Shown: positions 11,862 through 24,384, numbered from the stretch's first letter. The stretch is 64,000 bases of DNA from Tetrahymena elliotti 4EA (GCA_000231825.2 JH720343.1:357204-421203); one strand, 5' to 3'. Translations and numbers: made by a program. Notes: generated from the letters alone by a model not told the origin.

Positions 11862-14740
11862 TCATTCTATTTTGTTTAAGTTTTAAATTAAATTTTATTT
11901 ATTTTCATTTTTATTATTGTTGTTGCTCACACTTCCATCCTCGTCATTGATAGCATCTCCTTCCTCAAACTCTAAATCATTTTCATCTTCTTCCTAAATT
12001 TTTCCTTACTCTTCTAAATTTTCTTCATCATCATCGTCTTCCTCTTCTTCTGAAAATTTATTTGCAGTTATTTAATTTTAGCTTAAATCCATTACTTATC
12101 CACTTTTATCATTGATATCTTGGATAGTTTCTTCCTGTTCAAGATTTTAAGATTCAGAATAAGAAGATACTGAAGATGAGCAAGAAAGTTGGTTATCCTA
12201 TTCCATATCTTCTTGCATTTAATCTTTAAGGATATCATTTTATGATTAAATTTCCATTTATTTATTGAACTCTTATTCTTCTTAATTTAAATATTCTTTG
12301 AGTTAGAGTGATGTTATGAGCCAAAAGTTTTCTACACAGCTTCTTAATGAGCTCATGTGGAGATCTTAGTCTAGCATTTTCCATAATTTTCTGACATTCT
12401 TAAGCAAATATTTTTTATCTTTAATTTCAATTTCGCCATCTTCATTAATTGCTAAATCGATCGAAATCTACTTTTTGTTAGAGTTATTTTTGTTGACCAA
12501 ATTAAATTTAAAAGGTAACCCATTATCATATTATACTTCCCAGTTAAAGAGCTCCAAAAGAGTATTTTTTAAAAGAACACACTCATCATTTAAATCTAAA
12601 TTCTTTCTATCAATTTTAACTCTATTGAAATCATTTTGATTATTAAACATACTTTAGTTTGATATTACTTACTATGGAACAAAAGAAGAAGAGGTGATCT
12701 AAGTAATGTCCATCAATTCATCTAATTATTTTTTAACATTTATTTTTTGCTCTTGATTTTTGATAGCATCCATCAAATTATCAATCTTTATTTGATGAAT
12801 AACCTCTTATTCCATAAGCAATCTTTCCTTATCAGATTTCTATTATTATAGTTAATCTCTTTCTTCAATTAACTTAAGATTTACTTCTTACAGTCTCTCT
12901 AATTCTCTAGTTTCCAAAAGGAGTGTCTAAATTTTATTTTCTTTTTCACTTAGCAGCTTAGATAGATCAGAATTATTTTTCTTTAAGACAGCATGCTCGT
13001 CTTCTGCTAATCTTGCTCTTATCTCAAATTATGTTTTTTACTCCTAAAATTATTAAAGCTAAGTTATTTATTCACTTTTATTTAAATTTTCTTCTTTCAT
13101 ACTCAAGATTTTTTTGTGCAAAAAACAAAAAACTTAAAACATATCAGTGCTCTTAAGAAGCTCGTTTTACTTTTCTCCTAATTCTTATCCAAGTTAATCT
13201 ATTTTTTTTCTTATTTCGCTTGTCTCAAAAGCTTTTTAAATTGATGAATTAGTTTCTATTTCATTAGTTTCAAGCTAACTTCTTTTAAGATAAATATTTT
13301 GGCTGGCTTATTAATAGATTTGAAGAGTGTTTTTCAAATTTAAAATTTCATTTTCTTTATTTTAAAGAGAAGATTAATACTCTACAATAGAAGTTTCATG
13401 TTAAATGAGTTTTCTATTAAGATCTTAAATATTTAACTATTGCTAAGTAAGCTCAGTTGTAGCTCTTTAAAATTGTTGAGCTGTTTCTTTATATCTTTTC
13501 TCCATTTCATTACTACTATCAACTAATTATTAGTTTGAAGTGATCAATTTTTTCATTTTCTTTTTCATCTTATCAAATATTTCTTAATGATTCTTAGCTT
13601 TTTTGATGTGAACACTTCTTTCTCTATTTAATTCAGCTTGATATTTCCTATTTAGTATACGAAGCTTCATATTGTTTCTACTGAGATTCATCCACTCATT
13701 CATATTGCTTATAATACCAAACTCTTCAGCTTGAGTCAATTTATAATTATCATTCTTTTCCTAATCCTCTTCCAAATCTATTAACTCCCTAGATATATTT
13801 TTATTATTTATTCTGTTGGTAACTATTTTTTTTCTTTTCTCCTCTTCCATAGTTTAGTAATCATATGTTTTTAATGACTTAAGAGATTGCATACTCTTCT
13901 TTTACTCTTCTCTATCATCACTAAATATTTCTAATTCTTCATCTTCTTGTTGATTTTCGCTTTCGTCATTTACTTGAATTATATTTTTCTACTCTTTTTT
14001 GTTTTACAAATTTTTACTTGATTCTATTTAAATAAACTATTCAGGTTTCATTTCTTGAATATCACTTTAGTCATCGTCATCTTCGTTTTAGTTTGCATTA
14101 TTCTTTTATGGAATGTAAGAGCTTTGGTAATTTGATTGTTACTTTTTATTTAAGCTGAATTCCTCTCTTCCTAAATTACTCTTACTTCTCACAAGATTAT
14201 TACTACTTTTGATCTGATTTTCATTTTCATCTAAATTAAAATTATTATCATCTATATCAGCCCAAGCATCTTAGCCATATCCAGGATAATTATTAAAATA
14301 AAAATTGCTGCTTTCATTTCGATTGATTAAAGGCTCGTATCCTTTTAGTTCATCATCTTTTAAACCTTCTATTTGTGCTCCGAATTCAAAAGGAAAATTA
14401 TCATTATCTAACTATTAAGGTAATGCTTAGCTGGCTATACTGTTAACTTTTAAAGATGGATCAACTAAATATGAAAAACTCTATTCTCTTCTAATTGGTA
14501 CAGGAATATAGCTACTAACAAACTTATTTAACCCTGGCACACTTGAATCTTTTCTCTCTAAATCATGATCTAAATTTTTTGAAAACCTAAAAATATTTTA
14601 AAAAGGTTAAGTCTCAGGAGTACAATAAAAAATAAACTTTACCCAATCGAACCTTAGTTATATAAATCAAAATTCAATTCTTGCTAATCCTGATTATCGT
14701 CCTCTAATTCTTCTTCTAGAGTTTTATCTTCTTTCTTCAT
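11862..14740 (-). CDS. Long coiled-coil protein with globular C-terminal domain and acidic tail, 940 aa
   Basis: Two exons, 14740-14643 and 14586-11862, phase-consistent (941 codons with stop). The first ~300 residues are disordered and Asn/Gln/Asp-rich. From about residue 330 to 690 there is a near-continuous heptad coiled coil (for example LNRKLIQHETSIVEYQSSLQ). A compact domain follows at about 12620-12300 containing CVLLKNTLLELFNWEVQ, LPFKFNLV and a closing helix WLITSLQL. The tail is a run of Glu/Asp. Cytoskeletal, basal-body or spindle function is typical for such architecture. The coil followed by a small alpha/beta domain ending in a hydrophobic helix recalls Mad1, but the match is weak and no invariant motif was confirmed. 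Coding identity is certain, function is not. Confidence 0.75.
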
Positions 14741-17591
14741 TTTTTCTGGCTAAATATTGATAAAATATCCTAAAAATTTTTGATTAAAATTCTTCTAAAT
14801 TATAAACTACAAAAGAATCAAAAACTAAATATAAATATTATTATTAGAAACAATATCATTATAAATAATTTTTTTCTATATAATGCCATAAATGATAAAT
14901 GGTGTTCTTTAAAGCTTTATAATTATTATAATAATTGTATCTAATTACTACTTCAACTTTCTAAAAAATAATAATTTATTTATCAATTATTTTCATTACA
15001 TTTCTATTTCTTTCGTTAGGTTTTTATGTTTAATAAAGAATTTTTTAAAGAAATAAATTAATTTATCAAAAAATATGTTTTATCAACAATAATCTATAAA
15101 AAAAAATAAAGAAAAAAACCTCATCTTTAAAAAATAAAAAATTTTAGATAAATTAAATTAGTATTTTATTTTATGATTAAAAAAATTTTCAAAATTTGTT
15201 ATTTCTTTTTTTTTTGTTGAAAAAATATTTTAAAATAAAACTTTAAAAATTTAAGATAAAAATAATTCTACTAATTAAAACATGATAAAAATCTTAATTT
15301 TTTAATATTCCTAGCCACTAAAAACAACAAGTTATAACTTATCAATCAAATCAGTTAGTATCTATTTATCTATTACAATAGAGCATGAATGAGCCATTTA
15401 TTAAAAAACTAAAAATTAAATTTGATAGACTATCATCAATCAATCAGTTCTTGTCTAGATCCTAATCAGTTATTTAGACTTTTTGTTAAATTTATCTGGA
15501 ACTCAAAATTGAAGAAATATTTTGAGTGAAAGAAGATTCATTTTTTTAAATTAGAAATCAGATTATTTTGTTAAAATTTTATTTAATTAGCTGTGTTTGT
15601 TGAACTGTATTTTCTTTTACATAAATCAGAACTTTTTAATGTAGAGAATAGGAGATTGTTTAGAAATAATAATAATTTGTTTTTTAAATAAAATTATATG
15701 AAATAAGGGAGAATAAATGAGAGTGTAAAATTTGGATGATATGTTCTTCTCTCAATTTTTAATTTGAAGCTTTAAGAGAAAAATATAAAAGATAGACAGA
15801 TATACTTAGCTGATAAATAACTTGAGTGAAGATGGATTAACTTTAAACATAGTTGAGTTCCAAAAATCAATTTCATAAAAAAAGGTTCAAGTTAGCACAA
15901 GGTACATATAAAAAGAAACAAAAAAACGAATTTGGAAATGAATAAAATTAAAAAATGTTGTTGATTTCTGAAAGAGTTAACAACTACCTAGATTTGTGGA
16001 TATTTGCATCTCAAAATTAAAAACTGTCAAATACTTTTTGATTTTTCTTTGTTATTTTTCTCTCTTTTTTTAATCAATTGAATGAAAATACGTTTTTGAG
16101 AAAATAATAATTTTGTTTAATTCGATTAATAACTTTAAAAAAGTGAGTGAGTGCCTCAAACACAACACTAAATTATAAAAATTGAATGTTTCAAGAAATA
16201 GATATGCTCTCACCTATGTAGTAATTAAACTTTGAAAGTATTTGATTATTTTATCTAAAGCAAGTATTTTTTTTAAAACTGGTGAAATTTTGAGGAAAAA
16301 AATTGAAAATTGATCGAAATTTGAATGGCAATAATAAAAATATAAATTTTATTTATCAATTTAATTTTCTCAACTTAATATTTATTTTTACATTCCAAAA
16401 ACATAATTTAATTAACATCTTATGCACTTATCGAAATCAAAATAATTCAATCAACTAAGCATTTCTTAAAGAGTTAAGCAGAAAAATCTATATTTTAAAA
16501 CGAAATTTTTAAACAGTTATTTAACAAACCGATTATTCTGTTCAATTACTATCAAAGGAGATATTAAAAAGATTAAATGCTTCCTTTTATATATTAAATT
16601 AAAAGGCTATTCATTCTCCATTTGAAAATATTTCCAGCTATTTTATATTCTTGCTAAAAATTTACCAAAATTAGAAAACAAAATTAAATAAGCATTAAAA
16701 ATATATAAAATGACAATAGAAAAAGATAAGTTAAAATTGAGTATAATATATTATCACTTAAAATTTATGCATTTAAAAGCCTGAATACATATTTTTATAT
16801 TGCTGGAATAGAAGACTTAGCTATTATAATAATATTACCTAGTATTTAAGTGAAAATAGAAAAAAAATTAATGATAAAATTATAGAGAATAATAATGCAT
16901 ATATATAACTTGTTTAGGATTGGCTTTAGAAAATATTAGTAGATTTTGTTTGTAAATAAACAGCGGTATTCCATGTTTATTTATTTTCAAAGAATTATTT
17001 ATCCAGATTTAGAGTAAAGAAAAATAGAAGAATAATTTTTTCTTTTTGATAATAATAAAGAAGAATTAATCAATCATTCATTCAGATATTAAATGACCTT
17101 AAAAACATCCTGTGTTTAGTATAAAAGAAATTAGTAAATTTCCTCAGTTAGCTATCCAATTAATTAATTATGGTAAATGGAAATTGAAGGAAGATTACAG
17201 GAATAAAGAATATAGCTGATAAAAAATGTGAATAATTTTTGAATAGAAAACAGTTCAATTCGCTAATTAAATACTATATTTAACTAAAATCAAGAAATTT
17301 ATCTAATTAATATTTTGATTGATTTTTTTTCCTTTAAAAATCATTGATCAGGTTTGCTATTAAAAAACAAGGCAGATTTTGCAGAAATTAATTGATAAAA
17401 AAAAGATATCTTAATAAAAAAAAGAAAAACAAACCTTTTTAAAGCTTTAATCCTTATTCAACATAAAACAACTTAAAATCTAAGTGTTTCTATAAAAGAA
17501 TCTCTTCTGAAACCAAATCAACAAAAAAACAAACTCTACAATAAAAAAATCGCTTGATAATTTAAATACACTTCGAATCAAAATACTAAAT
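14741..17591. other. 2.85-kb divergent intergenic region
   Basis: Lies between the start of the coiled-coil gene (minus) and the leader of the bZIP gene (plus). It is A/T-rich with many homopolymer runs. Only very short ciliate-code frames occur, the best being 15385-15525 (46 codons plus stop, beginning MNEPFIKKLKIKF), which I do not call as a gene. Likely promoters plus leader sequence. No tRNA-like cloverleaf was recognised. Confidence 0.5.
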
Positions 17592-17729
17592 ATGAGTCTC
17601 AATTTCACACACCAAAACTCTTACCAAGAATATATTAACAACGTACTTATCAATAATTCTCATTTTAGGTGCCTAACACCAAATTCCAAAATATCACTTA
17701 GTTAGTTCCTTTATTTCCTTATTTTCTGA
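17592..17729 (+). promoter_or_regulatory. Candidate upstream ORF 1 (45 codons) in the bZIP leader
   Basis: ATG 17592 to TGA 17729, 46 codons with stop under the ciliate code, beginning MSLNFTHQNSYQEYINN. Local base composition is less A/T-extreme than the flanks, suggesting transcribed exon sequence. Its stop falls in the loop of the hairpin at 17707-17762. Alternative: it is a spliced 5' exon of the bZIP gene (a donor after ...YINN at about 17644 and an acceptor just before 17907 would be phase-compatible). Confidence 0.4.
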
Positions 17730-17762
17730 TTTCTGCTTGGAAATGCGTTAAGGAAATAAGGA
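17707..17762 (+). repeat. Inverted repeat / hairpin in the bZIP leader
   Basis: Left arm 17707-17721 (TCCTTTATTTCCTTA) pairs with right arm 17749-17762 (TAAGGAAATAAGGA): 14 pairs with a single bulged T, and a 27-base loop. It sits between the two candidate upstream ORFs, with the stop of the first and the start of the second both inside the loop. Confidence 0.6.
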
Positions 17763-17943
17763 GAAAAACAATAACGAAAATCATGAAAAATTAACTCAAT
17801 TCTTCACTCACATCGAGTTCGGAATTTACTTTTTCAGAGTTAAAATGATTTTCAAAAATTAATTTGAATTCTCAACTCATTTAAGAATTTATTTTCTCTT
17901 ATTAGTAGATGTCTAACGAAGTCATGATAAGATAAAAGTATGA
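17743..17943 (+). promoter_or_regulatory. Candidate upstream ORF 2 overlapping the bZIP start codon
   Basis: ATG 17743 to TGA 17943, 67 codons with stop. It is out of frame with, and runs 35 bases past, the bZIP ATG at 17909. A short first uORF plus a second uORF overlapping the main start is the arrangement that makes ATF4 translation stress-dependent. Function here is inference, and it disappears if the leader is spliced. Confidence 0.4.
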
Positions 17944-20900
17944 ATCTATGTCATAAAGTGATTACTCAAATCCCTTAGGCTCACATCCTCAACACAATGA
18001 CAATGTAGAAGACTACCTCAACTTCGGTGATAATATGATTGAAAATTATGAAAATATTCATGGGGTCAAGTAAGAAGATCTTGACTGTGAATTCCTTCAT
18101 GCACATGAACATAAGAACTAACAAGGTATTTTTTTTCTTTTATTAAAGCCAGAAAATATCTTTGAATTTTTCTCATATATTCAAAATCGTTTGTAGACTA
18201 AACTAACTTAAAATTTTTAAAATAGAAAACGGAATGGGATTTGAATAAGCTCACCTCCCCTTCATGCCTCACTAATAAAACGGAAATATGATTGAAAATA
18301 CTAACTATTTCCTCTTCAAATAGTAATCTCTTCCTTAAAACAATCCTTCTACTGCTTAAGGATAATCTGCTCCTACTTAATTTGATAGTACTCAACTCTC
18401 TGCTAAAATGAAGAGAATTATGAAGAGAGAAAAGGCTAAATCTCGTAGAAAAATGAATCTTGAATAATGGTAGTCAACTGCAAACAATTAAGATACTCAA
18501 TTCAAGCCTTTCGTTCCAACTTTGGTTCCCTAAGCTCCTATAGCTCCTTAGTAAAATAAGGAAGAGGCTTCTACTTTCATTTAATCTACAGAATCATCTG
18601 GATAATAACAACAAATTGATATGAGAAGCTGTTCAACCAGCTGCTCTAGTAACACTGCATAATTTGAAGTAAAGCTAGAACCCTCAAGTTCTGCTGGTAA
18701 CTAAGCTTCTGCTGCTGCTGGAAAAATCAATCCTACTCATTTACTTGAATAAAAGCTTATGAAAAGCTCAAGCTAAACCTTGAGTCATGAAGACCTTTAA
18801 TTAAAAGCTCTTCAATAATGCCAAGGAAGTATGGATTAAAAATAATAAAAAAAAGTAATGTAAATGATTCGTAACAGAATTTCTGCTTAGAACTCTCGTG
18901 ATCGTAAGAAAGCCTACATTTCCAAGTTAGAGTAAGACAAGGAAGACTTCTTACTTGAAAGCATTGAATTGAGATAATAATTAAATGAATCTCAAAAGGA
19001 AGTCGCCAACGAAAAGAGTAAAAATGAACTCCTCCAAAAAGAAATCCAAGAATTAAAAAGAAAGCTCTAAGGTTAATGCAAATGTTTCAACACCAACCCT
19101 GATAAAATCGAATCAGCACAAATGAACTAAACTGGTTTTTCTTAAAAATACAGTAGCCATCATTCCCTCTAAAAGAACTATGCTGCTTTCAGCGTTGCTT
19201 TCTTTGCTGTTTTAGGAGTTGTGCTCATATTTAATATCAAGCCAAATAAAAATGAATAAGCTATTATAAATTAAAGTAATTTTTGATACGATTATTACAA
19301 ATATATTATAAACCATCAAACTGGAATAGAATGATCATAATTTATGTTTTTACTAAATATATTATTTTTAAAAATTCAGGTTCATAGATGATGAAAATGT
19401 TAGATGATTTATAAAAGTCAACCTAAGATTTCTAAAAGATGAGTTAAATGAGGTAATATATTAATTAATATATGTGTTTTATTTAGCAAAGTAGTTCAAA
19501 GGCATAATATTACAGTGAGTGATTGAGTGATTTAGAGAAAGAAAATAAGAATTAGTGTTATAAAATTTAAATTAGTAGGATAATATATAACATAGATGCT
19601 TGCAATATAGAGGAAATTTGATTGATTTATAAATAAATAGTAGATTGAGTAAATATGCAATCAGCAAAATACATTAATAAATTTAGAAAGGCATAGAGAG
19701 AGGAAAATTAAATAAAGAAATAGAGGAAGGCAATTTCCCCTTTTAAAAATCAAATTAAAATAAATAGGAATTTAATAGCAAACAGTCTTCAATAAATAAA
19801 TAGATCAAAGAAATTAATTGAAATTATCATATAAACTAAAGTATTAAAAACACTCACACTGATTACAAATATCATTTTCCCTGCTTTATTTAAAAAAAAT
19901 TTCTATTCAAATTACAATTTCCTTAATTTAGAAAATAGTTCATTGTTAGACAGGCTGTACTTTGTAACTATTTTCTAATTCATATCTCCTCTTTTCTTAT
20001 CTAAAAAATCAAGCAAAACCTTCTAATCTCTTAAATTACAACCTAATCTTACGAAAAATAGCAAAATATATTTTAGATCTACATTTTTCAAAATAAAAAA
20101 AAATCCCTTCATCTTATTTTTTAAATTTTATGCAAATGACTCAAAATCACAATAATATGCTGAACAAATTATCCCCCAATATTTTTTAGTTTAAATTCGA
20201 TTTTATATTTAAAAATAACTAAAAATTTTAATTTAACAAAATAGAAGTGATAAAGACGAAGTTGCTGCTGTTGGAAGTGCCATCATCAATGATAAAATTT
20301 ATTAAAAGAATGATATGAAAGAAGATTTAGGCTTGCATAGTGAAAATGAGCTAAACCATTAAGCTATGATGGAAGAAGAAATGCCTTTGTAAGGTGAAGA
20401 AACAGCCTCAACTAACTTAAATATGTTGACAAAGTAAAAAATAACATCTTACTTTTTTAAATTTTTTCAAGAAAATTAAGATAAAAATTGAAAAGGATAT
20501 GAAAAGAAGTTAATTAAATGTTATCAATCTTTATTATAAAAATATCCTTCTATTTAAGAAAAAAGAAAGAAAACAGTTGAAAGAAAGATTCAATTATCTT
20601 TCCTTTTTTCAACTTTAATTTATTACAGAAATTTAGAAAAATAAATTATCTAATTAGAAATTTGTAAATTTTAGAATAATAATAATAAATTAAATTTTCT
20701 TTAATCAAATTTATCTTAATTTACTTTTATACTTTTACCATTCTCAATTAATTATTTTTTAACTAAATCTAATCATTATTCTTATCAAAATAGATCAGAT
20801 CAAATTCAAAAAGGTTAGTGGATCTAGTTTATGGTTCCAAAATAGGAAAATAACCAAAGAGATGATGTTAGCCGTGATAGCGCCGAAACAGATGTTTCTC

Positions 20901-20977
20901 ACACTAATAATAATTAAAAATATTTACAAATTTGGGCTTAAATAAAATCAGTCAATGAATTTGAATAAATCGTTTGA
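17909..20977 (+). CDS. Membrane-tethered bZIP transcription factor (XBP1/ATF6/CREB3-like), 570 aa
   Basis: Five phase-consistent exons: 17909-18125, 18226-19275, 19380-19452, 20245-20433, 20794-20977 (571 codons with stop). Residues 1-280 are Gln/Asn/Ser-rich, typical of an activation region, with a basic patch MKRIMKREKAKSRRKM. The bZIP is at about 283-345: basic region RNRISAQNSRDRKKAYISKL, matching the N-x-x-(S/A)-A-x-x-(S/A)-R consensus and especially XBP1, then a leucine-zipper heptad coil. A single hydrophobic segment AAFSVAFFAVLGVVLIF at about 390-412 is followed by a ~155-residue C-terminal region. This is the layout of ER-anchored, cleavage-activated factors (ATF6, CREB3, plant bZIP17/28/60). 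The role in ER stress is inferred. No clear S1P site was identified. Intron 3 is 792 nt, so extra or alternative exons are possible. Confidence 0.85.
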
Positions 20978-22258
20978 TTTGCTTATTGACTCTGATTAAC
21001 ATAACAAATAAACAAACAAATTTATGGATTCTTTCATTTGCACAATAAAAAAAACCTCTTCTAAATTTATTAATTTAAAAAAAATGCAAATAAAAAGATG
21101 AAGTATTTTTGCAAAGCATTTTAATGATTATAAAATAAAAAAATTATTTCTAGCCCAAATATATTAAAAACACCTATTACTCTCTTACTTATTAACTCTA
21201 AAATTTACTTGGTATTAAATCATAATTAAAAACATAATTATATCACATTGATAAATTCTCATTTTTGACCCAAAAAACTACAATATTTATCAAGTGTTCT
21301 AATGTAATAAAAACAGCTAAAAAAGCCACTGATGAGCTAATTTCTATAATTATTTACTAATATATTATTTAAATATTTGTATTGATTTATCAATTTTATT
21401 TGTATTTTAAGCAATTAAAAATATTTATTCATTTCCAATATTCCTTTCTCTATAAATTTTTATTTCAAAAACTATACATAAAAAATCTTTACTTCAATAT
21501 TATTTCATGAATATTTCAAAACCATTTTTCAACAATTTAAATGTTGAGACAATGCACTTAAAAATTGATAACAAAAACAGATAAAAATTGGTCTATTGAT
21601 ATAATATAAATCAAAAAAATTAATTGTTTATTTATTTAAATTTTTAGATTAAATTAAAGTATTTTGAGAAAAAATGCTGTGTTCTCTTTTCAATTTATTA
21701 GGATTTGCTTATTATTTTAAAAAATATTGATTTTTAAATTTTATGTTTTTAACTAGATTAATTCAATACTTGATTTTCAAGAAATAAAAACAAAATTTAT
21801 ACATAATAAATAAATAAATAAATATGAAAATATCTTTTCTTAATTCTTGAATAAAAATATTTTACTCAGAAAATAAAAATAAAACCCAATACTTTTATAT
21901 TTTAAAATCTATCTAACTAATATGAAAAGTGCTCAAATGAAACAGATATCATACACAACAATAATAATAAAGAAAAATTAAATTTTGATAAAATTAAAAA
22001 AAAACAATTTTTAAAGACAAAATAATTATTTTCAAAATTTTTATTAAAATTAATGATCTTTGAATGAGGAAACATGATATTATTAATATTTTTGAGTGAT
22101 TTTTTCTAAATATTAGAAAATTAAGCTAAATTTCAGTGTTTGTTATTTATTTTAGATTATTAGCAAGCTAATATTTTTTTATTTTTAAGTAATTTAAATT
22201 TTATAATGTATTATTAAAGATTTATAATATTAAAAAGAATTATAAAATTTAAGAATAG
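20978..22258. other. Intergenic, no gene seen
   Basis: About 1.3 kb between two plus-strand genes. It is A/T-rich with only short frames, and presumably holds the bZIP 3' end and the promoter of the WD40 gene. Confidence 0.5.
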
Positions 22259-23796
22259 ATGATGAATTTTATTGAGAAAATAGAGTATGAAATAGAAAAA
22301 TATTTTCATTCAAGTGGAGTAAAAGAAGGATTTGAAACTCTTTAAAATGATTTCAAATAATACACTCTTGAAAAAAATGCATAATTCTAAGATATTAGAA
22401 AACACTTAGAAAATCTTTAGAAAGAGAGTCTTTAAACTGAAATTAAAATAGTAACTGAGAATTCAATTAAAGATGCTTGCTTTCTATATTTAGATGGCTT
22501 AAGCCTTATAGGAGTAGTCAGTAAAAATTAAATTTATATCTTTTTTTCTAACGATTCCGCTACTTCCAACATTAACTTGATGTCTTAGCATACTATATAA
22601 TATAATATCAATGATAATCCCTATCAGTATTCTTGTTATCCAAAAAATAAGTAGAAAATAGTTAGCTTTGTTAAGGGATATAGAGAAAGCGTTTTTCCAA
22701 AAACAGAAGAGGATTTATATTCTTGTGATTTTTTTGATTTACATTTGGAAAAAAAGAGTTATACTGGAGTTATTGCAGGTGGGACAGCTGGTTTCATACA
22801 TTTTGTTGAAATTTAAAGTTCTACAATATAAATTTGCTTTTAGGTGCATGGAGATACAATATTTGATATTAAAGGGCTAAATAGAGATATTTCATGTTAG
22901 GATTACAAAAATATTGTGGTTAGTGCTAGTAAGGATGGATCTATATTTTTATCTAATATAGCCAAATAAGAAAAGCTAGTGATGCTCAAAGACTTTTTAT
23001 CAACTTCTCCTATGTCATAATTTACTTGTATTGATATTGACTTAACATGTGAAAACATATTTTCTGCTTGCGGAGATGGAACAATTTAAGTTTGGTAGTT
23101 ATCAGAATAAATAAAGAAAATTCTGTTGCTAAAATCTCCTGTAAATAACTTTGTAAAGATTGAGAAATCATTGTATAATTACCAAGTATAGGCTTAAGAA
23201 GATATAATGCACACTGTTTAGGTTACTTAGTGCAATTTTTATGGAAAATACTTACTCTATCTAAATAGCTAAGGGTATATCACATTAGGAACTTTTATTG
23301 AACCATATGTTTACAAGGCTTAGTATCGCATGAGAAAATTCGATAAAGACAATACAGGAGTAAAATAACAAATAATAAACTGAAAAATTATTTTAAATAA
23401 AAAATATTTTAAAACATAAACAATAAAGAAAAATCTGAAGTTTTTTCAAATAGCAAATTTCGATTTAGGGTCAAAAGTAGAAAATTACAACAGAGTGATG
23501 CATGTAGATTAAAAAAATGGTCTTGTCTGGATAGGTAACTTTTTTTTATTCCTAATCAGTAAATTTAATTGATTTTTTATTTAAAAATAGGAAAAGAAAA
23601 ATCTATTTTTTGCTTTGATTTAAAAGAAAGAAAAAATTCAGACATTGATTACAACTACAGCAAACCTTTGATTGTATATAATACGTTTATAAAAGCTAAC
23701 ATTTAGAAGATATTTTTTAATGAAAATTATTCAGTTCTCTTTATTCTCACAGATGAAAAATAGCTTATTAAATTTTCATTTTCATCTAATCAATGA
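22259..23796 (+). CDS. EED/ESC-like WD40 protein (candidate PRC2 subunit), 466 aa
   Basis: Three exons, 22259-23359, 23441-23534 and 23591-23796 (467 codons with stop), phases 0 and 1 matched. A short helical N-terminus is followed by WD40 repeats: VIAGGTAGFIHFVEIQSS, then GDTIFDIKG..IVVSASKDGSIFLSNI, then ENIFSACGDGTIQVWQL. The next block, EDIMHTVQVTQCNFYGKYL, and the later FFQIANFDLG...VWIGKEKSIFCFDL, align in order with the diagnostic EED segments (IHRNYVDCVRW; the blade before the final repeats). EED/ESC is the WD40 subunit of Polycomb repressive complex 2, which reads and propagates H3K27 methylation in the nucleus; in ciliates such complexes act in heterochromatin and genome rearrangement. 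The order of matched segments is the basis; the aromatic-cage residues were not verified. Confidence 0.7.
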
Positions 23797-24384
23797 TTAA
23801 TAATCAAAGTTCTTCTTTTGTTCTATCTTATTGTCAAATCAAATAATTGTAATAAGTGTACAGGAATTGGATTAGCTTTAGTTTTAAAAAAAATTATTAT
23901 TTCCATTTGTAAAAATAAATATTTCGATATAATTTACTTGAGTATTACAATAAAAAATGAAAATAATTTTACATAATCATAAACAAAATTTTTATCTTAA
24001 AATTTAATCATAATTTAAATAACCTAAAATTTAGGATATCAAAAATAGCTTATTAAATTTTAAGTTACAATAAATAAAGGATTTTTACATAAATAAACAT
24101 TTTTAAATCTTATTATGTTATAATTTACCTATTATTTAATTTATTTAATTCATTTATCTTAAAAATAAATAAGAAATTTATATATTTATGTGCATTTAAT
24201 ACATTTATCAGTAAGCAGAGCATTTTCAAGATATTTTTAAATGAAAACTATAGAATTTTATTATCGAGAGAAAATAGCTTAATAATTATCCTTAAAAAAT
24301 GATATATGTATATTTTTGTAATATAATTAGTATTTGAAAATATTTTATCTTTTAGTTTAATCATTATATAAATAATATTATCAT
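23797..24384. other. Intergenic, convergent 3' ends
   Basis: About 590 bases of nearly pure A/T between convergent genes. No frame with protein-like composition on either strand. Confidence 0.55.

Noticed and set aside
15385..15525. 46-codon plus-strand ORF far upstream of the bZIP gene
   Set aside because: Too short, isolated in A/T-rich sequence, no motif; could at most be leader sequence.
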